This document shows positions 12,601 through 26,400 of a stretch of 64,000 bases of DNA, piece by piece (the stretch's first letter is position 1; each line of letters opens with the position of its first letter). The notes under the pieces are model-generated. The model saw only the letters and a list, made by a program, of their open reading frames with translations. It had not been told where the DNA came from and did not search any database. The translations under genes were made by a program, and so were the position numbers. The stretch is from the NCBI GenBank assembly GCA_038363925.1, contig JAQQWL010000009.1:2976001-3040000 (forward strand), in the 5' to 3' direction. Source of the DNA: Apiospora phragmitis (Eukaryota > Ascomycota > Sordariomycetes > Amphisphaeriales > Apiosporaceae).

Positions 12601-15600
12601 CCCGTAGCTTTTTAATAATATTCGTTAAGTATTTTTTAAGTTTTTAGGTATTATTTTTAATAGGTAGCTTTTTTATTAAACGAGGTATTAAAAGCTTTAT
12701 TCTTTCCTTCTTTTATTAATAATTCCGTCGATTTCGTACTCGTGCTAATCTGTTTTAACTTTTAATTATATATTAATTAGGTTTTTTTTTAACCGCTAGT
12801 TTAAATAATAAAATATAAAATATAAAGTATATCCGTATTATTTTAAGTAATAATAATCGGTAATTGGTTTTTAAAATAATTTCTACGATTTTAAATAATC
12901 TTATTTTTTTAAAATCTAATTTATCGCTTAATCGTTTTATTTTAATATTTCGTCGTAAGAAATAGACTTTTTCTCCTTTTTTAAAAGTTAATCTTTTTAA
13001 TTTTATTTAATCGGCGTATCTTTTTATTTATTATTAAAAAAAGTAAGGTTTTATTATAGCGTAATTTAGAGTTCTTTTAATTTCTCGATTTAAATAATCA
13101 CGATTAATACTAGTTCTCCTTCTTTTAGTTTTTTAATAATTTCTAAATTATATCCGTAATTTATTCGAAATAGTAATATATGTATAGCTTTGTTATTCGC
13201 GTTATTATAAATAAATTAAGTTATTAATAATAATTATACTTAATTATTTTATTTATAATTAATATAATAGCGTAGGTATTACTTTAAGGTTTAATTTATT
13301 CGTTCGGTTTATTCGTTCGTTTAAAGGTAGTAAGTTATGGATAACTTATGTTTAACGCCGAGTTATGCTATTAAAGATTTTTAGAACTTAGTAGTAAATA
13401 GCTTGTCTCTATCGGAGATAATTATCTCGGGTAGCCCGTGCTAGTTAACGATTATTCAAAAGAACGTGTATACTAGGTTATTAGTATTGCTCGATTTTTT
13501 ATACGGTAGGAAGTAGGTATACTTCGTAAGTTTATTCGTAATTATTAAGATATTATTATAATTAATCTTAATTAGGGGTTTTTTTAATAGGGGTAGCTTA
13601 ATAACGAAATTAAATATAATAGTTTTTTATACTTTATTTAGTAATGAGATCGGCTATAATTCTCTATATAATTAATATTTAGCGGCTTTAATTTTATTAT
13701 AAAAATCGTATTTATTAATTATTTTAATTATAATCGGCTTAAGGTTTTTATAATCGAATTATTTAATAATCCTCCTCTAGGTTTTAAATATTTTTTAATA
13801 TTTATATATAAAATATTCGTAAAGTTCTTAAATAAAATCTTCGCGGTACTGCTTAGGGATATAGATCTTACCTCGGTAAAAGGCGAGACCGTTATAGTTT
13901 TCGAGGTGATCCCTAAGGTAATTTACGGGGTCGAAGTTTTGGCTAAGTTATTAAAACTTAGTAATTTATTCGTTATTATATTAAACGTGGTTTATAACGT
14001 TTAGTTATTTTAAAGGTACGAAGTTACCGTTTTAGTCGTAAGTAAGGATTATTCGCGTTTCGGGCAGGATTTCTTTCTAGTGGTCCGGTCGTCGGCTTAA
14101 TATGTCGACGCGACCGTTCTCGTTACCCTTTCGGTAGATAATAGTGAGGTTAAATCTTAATAAGAATTTAGATTATTATATTTATTATTTATTTAGTTTT
14201 TTAATAATAATGAATATTATAAGATTTTTATAATCGGTATAAACTTTAATTAGCTCTATTATTCCGTTAAAATAATATCTCTATTCTTTATAAGCTTTAA
14301 TAATAGTTATTAATTCTTTATTATAAATTTAATAATTTAGTTTTAGTTTATTAAGCTTTTTTAAAAAGAATATAACGGGGTACGACTTTTTATTATTATT
14401 TTATTAATTTAGTTACTTTTTAATCGTATAGTTTAATACGTCGGTTTTAATTTTAAAAGGTTTAAATAAGTTTATTATATAAAATATTAGTTCGTTAAGG
14501 ATTCGTTCTTTAATATTATAAAAAGCCTCGTTTTTTTTCTTTATTTATTAAAATAGTTCGTTTTTTTTTATTAGGTTTATTAGGGGTGTCGCTATCCTGT
14601 TAAATCCGGGACGAAAATCTGGTAATAATTGGCTAATTTTAAAAAGGATTTAATTTTTATAGCGCTTATAGGCGTAGGTTATTCTCTAATTATTAAGATT
14701 TTCGAAAGTTCTATTCGGATTTCGCCCGAGGATATTACGTATTTTATAAAGGTAACGGATCGTTAATAGAATTCGCTTTTTTTTAGGTTAATTAGTAGGT
14801 TAGCGTCCTATAGCTTTTAGAGTATTAGCTTTACGTGTTTTCGGTATTGTTCGTTATTCTCGGAATAGATAAGGATATTATCGAGGTATATTATAATAAA
14901 TTTATTATGGTATTTTTATAAAATATAATTAATTATAATTTAAAAGCTAGTTAATATATTAATTAAGTTAAACGGTATAGCTTAATATTTAAAATAGTTA
15001 TATTTAATTCGGAACGTGGTTTTTTATTCTTTTCCTTTTTTAATTTAAATTAAGTTATATATATTAAAGAGGTCGAGTATTATAAAGATTTTAACGTGTA
15101 ATAATTTATTCCGTAAATCGTTAATTAAAAGTAAAAGGTACCGGTTTTTAATAATAATTTCGTTAAGCTTTTAATAATCGATATATATACGCTATTTAGG
15201 TTTCTTATTTTTACTTTGTTTTAAAACGAAGAGGATAAAGAAGCCTGTTAATAATATAGATGGTTAGATAACTCTTTTCTCGAGATTTTCCGTGATATAT
15301 TTTTTTAAGGTTTATTTATACTTTTAGTTAAGTTTATATATAAGTATAAATAAGGGTTCCTTCTTATTTTTAAGGGGTATTTTATAATTTTATTATATAT
15401 AAAGCGGTAAGCTTATTTCTAGTTTCTTATTAAAAAATGTTTCGAATTATTAATACTTTTTTAATATAATTATTATAACGTTTAGCTTAAGCTTTTTAAT
15501 AATAATATATACTTTAAAATCTTTAAGTTTAATAAGAGATTGTTTTTTAAATCGCTATTTATTAATTAAACCTTTTTTTAATATATTTTATTAAAGTTAG

Positions 15601-18322
15601 CTTATTTTTTAATTAATTTTAAAATTATTTACCCGTAATTAAGGTATCTTTAAAATTATATTATATCTTGCGACGTCCGTAATATTACACGTAATTTATT
15701 TATAACGTTTTTCGATATTAATTAAAAGGTTCGCGACTTCTTTTTATATTTTTTTATTGTTATAAGTTATAAATCCTTTATTGACGGTTTTAAATCGGTA
15801 TAGGGCGTTTTTCTCCTATTATTCGAATTTAAAGCAGTTAACGATTCGTAATAAAATATAGTTTCCTTACGTTTCGTTATCGAGTAACGCTTTAATATAA
15901 ACTCTTTTTACGCTTAGTATTAATATAATATACTTATAGATAGCTCGATTATCCGTTATTTAGTATAAGGACCTATCTTGGTCCGCTTATTATCGTCTTT
16001 TTATAATAAGCGGCGTCTATTTTTTAAACGCTGCGTTTATAGGTTATTAACGATATCTTATAATCGATCTTCGTATTATCGCCGTTATTCTTTTCGTTCT
16101 CTATAAGGTACTTTTTAATACGTTAGCGGAAGTGTTTTTATACTCTTTTTTATATGAAGTATTATCCTTAATACTTAAGATTCGGGTTTTTTTAATAATT
16201 CGAAGGTTTATTAAGTTCGTAATAATTTATAAACGCTTTATAAATTTTTTAATATAATAAAAGGGTTTTTTTATTAGGTATATACCTTTATATTTTAAAA
16301 GTATTAAGCGTTTTTTTTAAACGTTTATAAGCTCGCGATTTTTTTTAAATATACTTAAAGTATTAATTCTCGAAGCACTCCTTTTAATCTCGTCCTTTTA
16401 AATAATATTATCGTAATTATTATAAGTTTTTTTATATTAATAAGTACGCGCGTCGTTTATTTAAGATCGATATTCGGATTTTTCTAATAATATAATCCGG
16501 GTATAGTTACGTAATAAGTCGCTTATTAATCCTTTAAAGGAATTATTCGTATTTAAGCTTCTTTGTAAGGTATTTCGTATAAGCGTTATATATATACGAA
16601 ATTTATAAAAGTGTGAAATGTTTTTTATAAGTAAGGGAAATTTATAAATTATCCCCTATTATATAATTATTATAGATTTTTTAATTAAAACCGGCCGTAA
16701 TAAATATTTAGCGTAAATATTTCGAATCGGGGTAAAAAATATTAAAGATAGTTAACCACCCGTCGGTTTTAAAGTTTTTAAATTTAGCAATCTCGTTTAT
16801 TAGCTCGTTTATTAATATATTTATTAAACGTTTATAATTTATTAATTATTCTAACTAGCTTATAATATTATTTATCGAATTATTATCTTCGTTATAAAGA
16901 AGGGGTTATTCCTTTCGTATTATCGCGACGTTTCGGTTATGGTCCTCCTTGCTCTCCGGGGTTTTAAGGAATTATTCGGTACCTTTTTTATTTATTAAAT
17001 AAGAGGTATACCTATTATTATAATAAGCTATCTAGGATAGGCTACCGTATTTAATAATAACGTTATTATTTTTAATAATTATTATAAAGGTGTTTTTTAT
17101 TTTAATAACGTTAACGTATCGTTTTTTTAAAACTCGTTAAAAATCCTTTTTTAATACTCGATATTTTCGAGTATAATATTTTAGCTTTTAATAGTTATAA
17201 TAAATACCGCGTAACTTTCTATCCTATTTATTATATCTAATAGCGTTAAAGTTTATAGGTTTATTATAATAATTATATATCGTAATATTTTTAAGCGGTA
17301 TATAGTTATATTAATATAATTACCCTATATTAGTTTAGGTTCGACTAGTTTATCGTTAAAGTCCGTTTCGTTTCTTATAGTATTATTTATATATACAGGT
17401 ATCGATTTTAATAATAAATTCTATATACGAAAAGAAATTATTAAGGGCGTTAAGCCGGCTAAATTTATTCTTAATATTATCCTTTAATTCTTAATAATAT
17501 ATTATAATTTTTATAACTTCGGTATAATTTAGTCGAGCTATAATACGCCGGAATTTAGTTATATAAAAAGCGGTTAATCTTTTTTATTTAAAGGTTTTAA
17601 GTTCTTTCTCCGCTTATTACTTTTTGTTAAGGTTTTAAAAAAATAATTTAAAGGCTTATTTAAAGCTGTCGTAACTTTCGAAAATATATTATACCTCTAT
17701 GCGGTATAGTTTAATTTACTAATCGTTTTTTACGAGTTTGTTTAAATAAGGTTCGAATTAAATAAGTACCTTATTTTTAAAAAATAAGGCAGCGTAGATA
17801 ACTTGTTAAGTAAAGTTTTAAAACGTTTTTTTATAAAATCGTTAATAGGCTTTAATTTAAATAAAGAAGTTTCGGAGGTTTTCGCTTATTCCGTTAAAAA
17901 GGGTTAACGTGTTAATCTTTATACCTTTTTTTAGTACGATAAGGATTTAAATAATATTAATAGTTATATAAAAGAGATATACCTTTTCGCATAGCTTATT
18001 AATATTATAGGATATCTATTTTAAAATACTTTTAATTAAGAGCTCGTTACGCTCTTTCTTAAGCTTAATATAATAATACTAGTAATTAACGCTCTTTTAT
18101 TTAAATTCTTTAATTCGTTTAATTAACGTTTATCGTATAGGCTCGTTATCGTTATTGTTATTATCAATATTTATAGCAGGGTCTCGTTAAGAGGTGCTAA
18201 GGGTGGCGATAGGAGTCTTTCCTTATTAGACGGTATTATTAGGGCTAAGTATAGATATAGTTCTTATAATGTTATTATTTAAAGGTTTAAGTAATAATTC
18301 ATAAGAATAAAAGTAATTAAAA

Positions 18323-18954
18323 TATAACGAACGTTATTTAAGTTTTAAAAAAAACCTAATAAGACGTATTAAGGTTTATATTAATAATATAAGAGAGTAT
18401 TTAAACGTATAATAAAAGTCGCTTTTATTAATATAATAAGTAATAGTTTATAAAAACGAAAGTAATTAAGGTACGTAAGTTTAGAAGTATTTATAATAGT
18501 TTCGTTAAAGCTGTTTATTTTATTAATAAGTTAAGATTAATATTTAAATTAATTATTAAAATAAAGAGTATTTATATAAAATATATAAAAAAAATATTTA
18601 TTATTATATATTTAATCCTTCTTTTATTAATTTATTACTACTTAGTAATCCCTTTTAAGCGTGCTCGGTATTACTTAATAATCGCTCCTGATCACGTTCT
18701 ACGCTGTTTAATAATCTCGCCTGAGCGTTTGCTATGCTACGTAATTTATTATCGGTCGCCGTTACTTTATAGGCGCGTTCGCCTTATCGCCGGGCGTAGA
18801 GGTGGCGTTACTCGTTATTAATGAAAGTCTGGTTTCGTATTTATATAGCTGGCGGTGCGGTCCGTAGCTGTGGTATCGTAGCCTGTTCGGGGTATGGTAG
18901 TTCCGTGCCGGTAAGTGGGGTCTTTTGGCCGTATGGTTAGGTCGGGTTATAACA
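18323..18954 (-). repeat. Gypsy-1 5' LTR (632 bp)
   Basis: Runs from tataacgaacg (RIPed tgtaacg) to ggttataaca and is directly followed by the CTTAG target duplication at 18955-18959. Confidence 0.93.
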
Positions 18955-21900
18955 CTTAGCCGGCGCCGCCGTACGAAAAAAAACGGCTATAAGATAGAGG
19001 ATTATTTTATATATAAGCTAGAAAAGATTTATAGTTTTAAAAAGACGTTAATAAATAGTTATAAGACGAATCGCGTCGGAGGAGTGGTTATACGAGGACG
19101 TTTGAGACACGCTTATAACGCTATAGAATCTACGGAGAGCCCGGGTATAATACGCGTACTTATTAAAATGATATAGAAGTATCTAAAGATAAAAATTCCG
19201 ATTAATTTTAATATTTTAAATACGTTATGGTAAAATTAACTTATATTTTATTAAAAGGGGTGTAAAAGAATGGGATATTCGCTTATGTAGGATATTCGCT
19301 TATAGGATGAGTTAACCCTAAATTCTTAAGTACCTAAACATTATAAAAAATCATCCTTTTTCTTTTTTTAACTCCAGTACCGCCGGACTAGGCCGTATAA
19401 TTATCTAATCTAGCGTATATTATAAAATACGGTATCCTTTTAAGCCGAGCTATTTATAATAGTAAAATCGATTAAAATAAAGTCGTTATTTTTTTAAAAA
19501 TATAAAAGAAAGAAAAGAACTATACTAATAAGCTATATAATATCTTTTACAATAAAGTATAAATATTTATTAAAATATATTAACGGCTAAATATATTAAA
19601 GGACTAATATTATACGATTTTTCCGAATATTTTTTCCGGCTATGCGGAGATATTCTATCTTAATTATATCGGACCCGAAAAAAAATAAAACGAGATATAC
19701 CACTTTATAAACTCGTATTTTAATACGATAATAAACTACGTATAATATTTTATAAATTAAATAATAACATTTTTTATATAAATAAAAAATAAAAACGCCG
19801 AAAAGTAATTTATCAAGGGTTTAAAAATCTTATTAAATAAGTTCTAACTCGTATAACGAGTTCTTAAAAAAAGATTCGAAAAAAAGATCGCTTTTTATAC
19901 CTTAATCGTACAAGCCTACCGAGAAGTTCCGGAGTTTACACCGGCTTTTATTAATTAAAAACTAATATACGAAGCGTTATTTTCAAACCTTCGTATATCG
20001 CTAAATATAATAACGGATTAAATATTATCGGAATAATATTTAACGGAGGAATTATATCGAAACCCGGCTATAAATACGTACTTAATTAATAAACGGTTTA
20101 TAAATAACCGTACGAAAAGAAATTAACTAACTTACGATAATAAATTACTATATAATAACTAACTATTAGGATAAGAAAAGATCTAGCGACCCGCCGGTAC
20201 CTTTTAACTAAGATTACCGTATAAGAACCGGAAGTTCGAATAAAAAACCTACTAAATCTATTATAAACAAAGCTATTAATTAATAAACTATTTAATTAAA
20301 AAGTAATCCCGAATAAAGAATTAATATCTCTAAACGTATAATAATATTAAATAAGGCCCCTTTTTTAAAACAAGTATAAAACGTTCGTTTAAAACTAAAA
20401 AAAAGGATAAAAAAGAACTAAAAAATAATAAAAAAGAGTACGACTACTTTAATCCGGAAGATATATAATAAAATATTAATCACCTAACGGACGCCGCGTT
20501 TTATTACCGGCTTATTAACGAGGATATTTACTTAGAAACTATTATATAAGCCGACTAATTTAACCTTAATAGCTTATATAACTAGACTTATTAAAGAGAG
20601 CTTTAAAATACCGGCGCCGCCTTATTTTTAATAATTAATATACGGAACTTATTAAAAATAATTAGGTATTATATTTTAAATATTATAACTTTTTTCCTAT
20701 TTTCGCTATATAATACCGACCGGCTTAAAACGTATTATAATAATATCTTTAATTTTATCGTATAAAAAAATAATGAAATACTCTTTATAATTAAGAAATA
20801 AAGATATCCGTTCTTTAATACCGGCCGTATAAAAACGACTTTATATTTTATTAAAAAATAGTTTTAATACCTCTATTAATAATTTAAACACTTTCGTATA
20901 AAAAAGCTTTATACGTTTTTAAAAAACGCCGGCTATAATAATATTAACCTTATTATTCTTAACGAAATTTAAAAGTTCTGCTCTTAATACTAATTATACG
21001 ATCTAATATTATAAAGATTTAAATTTTCGTTATAAAATAAATATAACTTTAATTACGAAATTATTATAAACGTTATTTATATTAATAAATAAAACGTACT
21101 TTACGTAATCGATTCGAGTATATTCTTCTAAGCGGTTATATTCCTATATTCGCTTAGCGTATAAAATACTTAAAATACCTTTTATAAGTACTAAATATAT
21201 ATATATTAAAAACTATTTAATTATATTTCGTATAATCCGGGTATATACTTTTAAAAAAAGTTTCGAAATTACGTATAAATAATAAGAATTACTTATAAAT
21301 AAATACTTATTAAAGCTTATTAAATAATAAATAAAATTAAACGAACGTATATTTTATTACGTAAAACCTTTAATATTTTATAAAAGGATCTCGGTTATTA
21401 TATAAATATTAAGACGATATTTTAAATAGTAATTAAAACTTTAAACGATACGGCTAGCCCCGATAGCTTAGTTTTTACCCTACTTGTATTCGGAATATAC
21501 CCTCGTATCGACGGGAACTTACTACCGTTACCGGAGATCTAAACACGAGGAGAAGCCGTACGGAAAATAATAAAAATACTTCGAAAAATACGTATAAATA
21601 TCGATATTTACCGAGCTCTAAATACCCGGAATAAATTAGCTATCTATAATATTTTAATACTCCCGCTTCGAAATAAAGTCCTAGTCTAGCGAGAAAAAAA
21701 AGGATAAACCGGATCATATAAGATAGCAGCTATTAAAAACCGTACGATCCGGATAAATACCTTAAACAACTTAAAAGCCTTTCGAATAACTTAAATCAAG
21801 CCGTATTACCGGGAAGAGGCCGAAGAACCGCATAACGAGCCGGATATATAACCAGATCCGGAATAGCCGGCAGGTACCCTAAATACCGAACCGATAGCCG

Positions 21901-23283
21901 AGGAAATTACGGTAGCTCCTGTACGATATAGCCGAAGACGACCTAAAAAATATCTACTCCGGAACGCTCGAGCCGCCGTATTCCTTATTTAAAAAGAATA
22001 GGAAAACTATAACCTAGCAGTTAAACTTTAATAAAACGAGGTTATTATATCGTCTAGATATCTATTTTAAGAGTTTAACGCGGAGGAGATAAATAATCTC
22101 GCCGTATAAGGGGTTTCGAATTTATTCGATTTAACCCGGGTAAGCATACCGGCCGGAAAATCTTTAAAACACGGCTCGTACGAGAGATTAAGGGTAAAAC
22201 TATAAAGCTATACGAGAAATCTAGGCTCGTAATATAAGGTTACGGAGATATAAAAAAGGAGGTTATTTTAACCTAGTTATTAATAATCTAGCGGATGAGC
22301 TAAAAACTCCTTTTAACTTTCGAACCGACCTTAATCTAAGACTTTAACGTATAAGGCGAGTTACGCGATATTATATAAGCGTATACTTAGTTATACGATA
22401 AGTTAAACCGACTAATCTACGCACGTTTATTAATAAAACTAAAGATTTAATACCTCGAAAGAACGCTGTTTTAAATTATATCACTTTTATATAAATTAAT
22501 AAAATTAAGATTTTATTAGTTTAAAACGTATTATAATTATTATATACGGAATTTAAAAATAACCGTATTAATATAGGACGCCTATTTATTATTTATTACG
22601 GAAAGACCGGATACTTTTAGTATTATAGTAATATAAATTAATAATACGTTTAGTTTTATTATAACCCTTTTTTCTTAAAAATAGGAAAAAAAGCTAGTAA
22701 AAGAATAATTTCGTATAAAGCTAAAGAATATTTTAACCGAAAATACGCCGATCGAGTTTAACGGAGGTAAGATTTAATTAAAATTATACGATATTTTTTT
22801 CGAATAAAAGAGATAAACTAATTAATTAAAACTTATCGACTTAAAGGTTATCGATAAAGGTTAGTAGTACATCTCTTAATATATAAGAGGAGTATATTTC
22901 GTATTTATTTATTAATTAAAAGTAGCGTATAACTTATCTGCTACCGCTTAAGTATAGACCTTAGAGGATAAAAATATCGAAAACTTAAACATGCGGATTA
23001 ACTAATAGATCTAGAATCTAATACGCGGCCTAAGATATATCCCGCTTAACCTTTATTATATAAAGATATATATTTTTACTAACGGCTCGTTTATAAATAA
23101 TAAAAACTTAACTTCTTAATTCGGATATTTAATCTTATTAAGTTCAGAGATTTATTATACGAAGGATAAATTTTAAATCTAGAGTAATATTATTTATTAA
23201 AGTACGATTAAATATAAAAAGGTTATTAAGAGCGTGCTAGCTAGCGAATTATATAATATAACTTTCGGTATAAATAGCGGTAT

Positions 23284-23453
23284 TATGAAAGTGTATCGAT
23301 CCCTAAGTATTAGTAGTATGTAAATGTAATAGAATAAAGTTAACGCTTGTTCTATATATATTCTCTACGGGAATATAGGATATTATAAGGAAATTAGAAG
23401 GAGAGGGGCCCGGGAGCTATAGGATATACAGATATTTCCTCTATCCTATTATA
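23284..23453 (-). repeat. Gypsy-2 LTR, left (170 bp)
   Basis: Shares the block atcgatccctaagtatta...ggagctata with 29979-30149. It starts tatgaaagtg directly after the GGTAT target site. Confidence 0.88.
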
Positions 23454-26400
23454 ATTATCCCCCTTTTTATTTAGTAGTTCTTGTTATATTTTTAACGTAA
23501 AATCTTTAAATAATAGAAACGAATATATTTTATAATTCTCGCGAGGTGCTTTAGTAAGGGGTAATAAGGGTATAAGGTAAATAAAAGTAAAGGGATCGCG
23601 TATTATATTATTAACGCGTTAACGAATATTTTTAAGTAAATATATAAATAATCGCGATAAGCCCTTCGTAATTTTAAAATAAAGTTATTTTAAGATTTAA
23701 TTAATTTTTTTCGTTTTAATTAATAATAATCCGTTATTTCGTATTATAATTTCGTTATTTATTTATACGCTTTTAAATAAAAACTATTACGAATCTCTTT
23801 TTTTATATTATAATAACCGCCGCTTTTTAATATACTTAATTATTTAATAATTACAACGGCGGTATTTTATTTATCGCGCCCGATTCGTTTTATTATTTTT
23901 ACGTTTCGTTATAGGCTTCCGCTTATAAACCTTTTATTAACGAGCGCCCCGAATTTAGTTACTTTTTTACTAATTCTCGATTCCTAGCTTGCGATTAATT
24001 TAACCTTAAGGTAAGCTATTATGGTAGTAATAAGATTTACGAGGTTATAAATTCGTCGTGTCGATTCGTTTTCGGGGCGCTTTAGCTAAGTTTTTTTAAC
24101 AGGTTCTTAGCGCGCTGGTCGGAAACTTCTAAATCGTTACTATCGTGTTTTTAAGCTTAGTAAAGTACTTCTAGGAGGTTAACGACAACGATACCTTTAT
24201 TTTTCTTATCGAGCTCCGCCGCCATGCGGGTAATATTTTATACTGTCTCGTTATTTTTTTTTTACCGCGTAGTAGAGGGTTATAAGGCCGAGTTCGGAAT
24301 TTCCGGCTCGAAAAAGTTTATTAAAATAATAGGATTTCTATAGTAAGCTTTTAAATCCCGACCCCGTTTTATTAACGGTAATATTATAAATAAATAAGCT
24401 TAATCGTTTATCGCTAAGAGTACGCTTTATAAAAAAACGCTTTACGTAAACGTTTCGCCCCCCTTAATATTAATATTATAAATATTCTATACTCGTTAAT
24501 TACGGGCTTATTCCGTTAATATTTTATTAAATTATAAAAGAAGCTAATACTTTCGAAACTATAGTTTTACTACGCCTCCTCCGTTACGACCGCGGCTTTA
24601 TTATTTAGAATATAGCCTTTAATTTTATTAAAAAGCGAGCTTTCGTACTTCTCGCCTCCCTTTATAAGGATATCGCCGAAAACTAGGCTACCTATCTTAA
24701 AAACGAGTTAAGCCTTTTAAGTTTAGCGTTTTAAATAATTATACCGTTAAGTTTTCGTTCTAATTTCCTTTTTATAATAAAATAAATTCTTTAACGTAAT
24801 ATAAACCTCGTAACCGATTAATAAGGCGTAGATTTTCTAGTTTTATTATTTAAGTAAATAAGTTCGAATCTTATTAAAGTCCGGTTTCGGCCTCTTTTTA
24901 AACTAATTAAATAAATAAATAATAAGGGTTTTAAAGCCGGTTCTACCTCTATAATAATAATTTATAAAACTTACCTCTCCGTTTTATAACTAGTAATATA
25001 ACCTAATTCTTTTTCTCATATTAAGCCACTTTTATAAGGGCGTTTACTAAGTTCTCGGCCGGTTTTTATTAATTATATTTAACAAGCTAACCCTTTTATT
25101 TTATTAAATAATATTATCGCCCTTCTTAACGTATTTTTTCCCTAACCTCTTTTATTTCTTACTCCTCGTTATTTTTTAGCTCCGGTATCGGCAGGGTATT
25201 AAAGGATATTACCTTCTATAGCTTTAATAACTAAATAAGGAATATATCGTAAAGGCGGAAATACTTCTTTAATAAAGTTAGCCGATATACTAACGTCCCA
25301 ATACGCTCGAGAACTCGGAACGGACCGACGAACTTTAGAGCTAGTTTTTTATTTTAAATTTTTAAGTTTTTAATAAAAAGCTTTATTATTTATCCGATTT
25401 TAAAAATAATTAGCTTATAATAAGAATTATAATATTTCGCTTAAGATTTTATTATTTTTTTTTTAATATTTTTTTATTTTTATTCGTAGGTTTTATAGTT
25501 TTAATAACCTGTTCTTAATTATTAATACTTTTTTTATAAGAGAATCGTTTTTAATAAATATATAAAAATCCGGTTAATAATTATATATATTTTCGAATAA
25601 TAATAATTTTATTATTAAATTTATTAAAAAATTAATAATATAAAATATTATATATAATAAACTCGGTTATAATTTAAAGTGTTTCGTTACGTAATATTTT
25701 AAATATATTTCGAGAATTTAATTTATTTTCTTAATTTAGCCGTTTATTTATAAATAAAATATTATTAAATACCTTAGTTTCATTTTATTTTTAAAATAAA
25801 ATTATAATTAAAAGTTATTAATAAAAATTAAGCCCTTGTTTAAAAAGAGCCCCTTTAGGTTATTAAATTAGTACTCGATTTTTTTATAAAATAATTATAT
25901 TAATTTAGCGGTATTAATTATTTTCGATATGGGAAAGAAAAAGGATAGTTTATTATATTAATTTATTATTATAAGGATAATATTAATAAATTATTATTTA
26001 TAAAAGGAGTTAAGTAGGCTTATAATAAAGTTTATATTATATTTTTTTTTTAAACGGCTAGATTAAGGTAACGAGGTAATTTTATTATATAAACGGTAGT
26101 ATTTCGCTTTAGAGCCGAAATATATAGCGTAAGTTTTTATATACGTAGCTATGTTTTTTTATAGATCGGGTTAATAAAACTTTTTTTCGAGGAGTTTTAT
26201 TATATAATCGCGTTTAAAGTAATTATTAAAAAGGTTATTATAATATATTTATAATAATTATATTTAAAGCGACGTTTATTCGGGGATATATATTTTTTTA
26301 TTAAAGTATAATAATTTATTTATTATTATCGCTTATTAGTATCTCGAGTCCGCCTTAGTTTTTAAGCCTTTTCGCTTTTATTAATAAGCCTTGTTTTTTT

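Larger units (their letters stand above)
11300..18954 (-). mobile_element. Complete Ty3/Gypsy retrotransposon (Gypsy-1), RIP-inactivated
   Basis: The element is 7655 bp, with two LTRs of 632 bp and a CTTAG duplication immediately outside (11295-11299 and 18955-18959). Pol is on the minus strand. The reverse transcriptase motif reads YLDNILIYSENNEQYRKH at about 14830-14888, where YLDD has become YLDN by a RIP-type G-to-A change. The integrase motif of the HPQTDGQTERIN type reads as a degraded form near 13290-13330. Order on the minus strand is 5' LTR (18954-18323), gag region, RT, integrase, then 3' LTR (11931-11300). The reverse transcriptase-before-integrase order is that of Gypsy. Stops interrupt every domain. 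Confidence 0.93.
9792..19312 (+). mobile_element. Fot1/pogo-like DNA transposon, split by Gypsy-1
   Basis: Terminal inverted repeats lie at about 9792-9836 and 19268-19312; both contain two copies of the aagcgaat core. TA flanks both ends (9790-9791 and 19313-19314), the target preference of the Tc1/mariner-pogo superfamily. Without Gypsy-1 and its 5-bp duplication the element is about 1861 bp, the usual Fot1 size. The RIPed transposase reads on the plus strand from about 9890. Motifs are IYNFNETGF near 10362 (family NFDETGF; first catalytic Asp mutated), GNREQVIVI near 10470 (family GNREWVTVI), and RLLVLDGYESHYS near 10700 (second Asp retained). After the insertion the C-terminus LSRRRRTKKN continues at 18957. 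Many stops; inactive. Confidence 0.9.
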
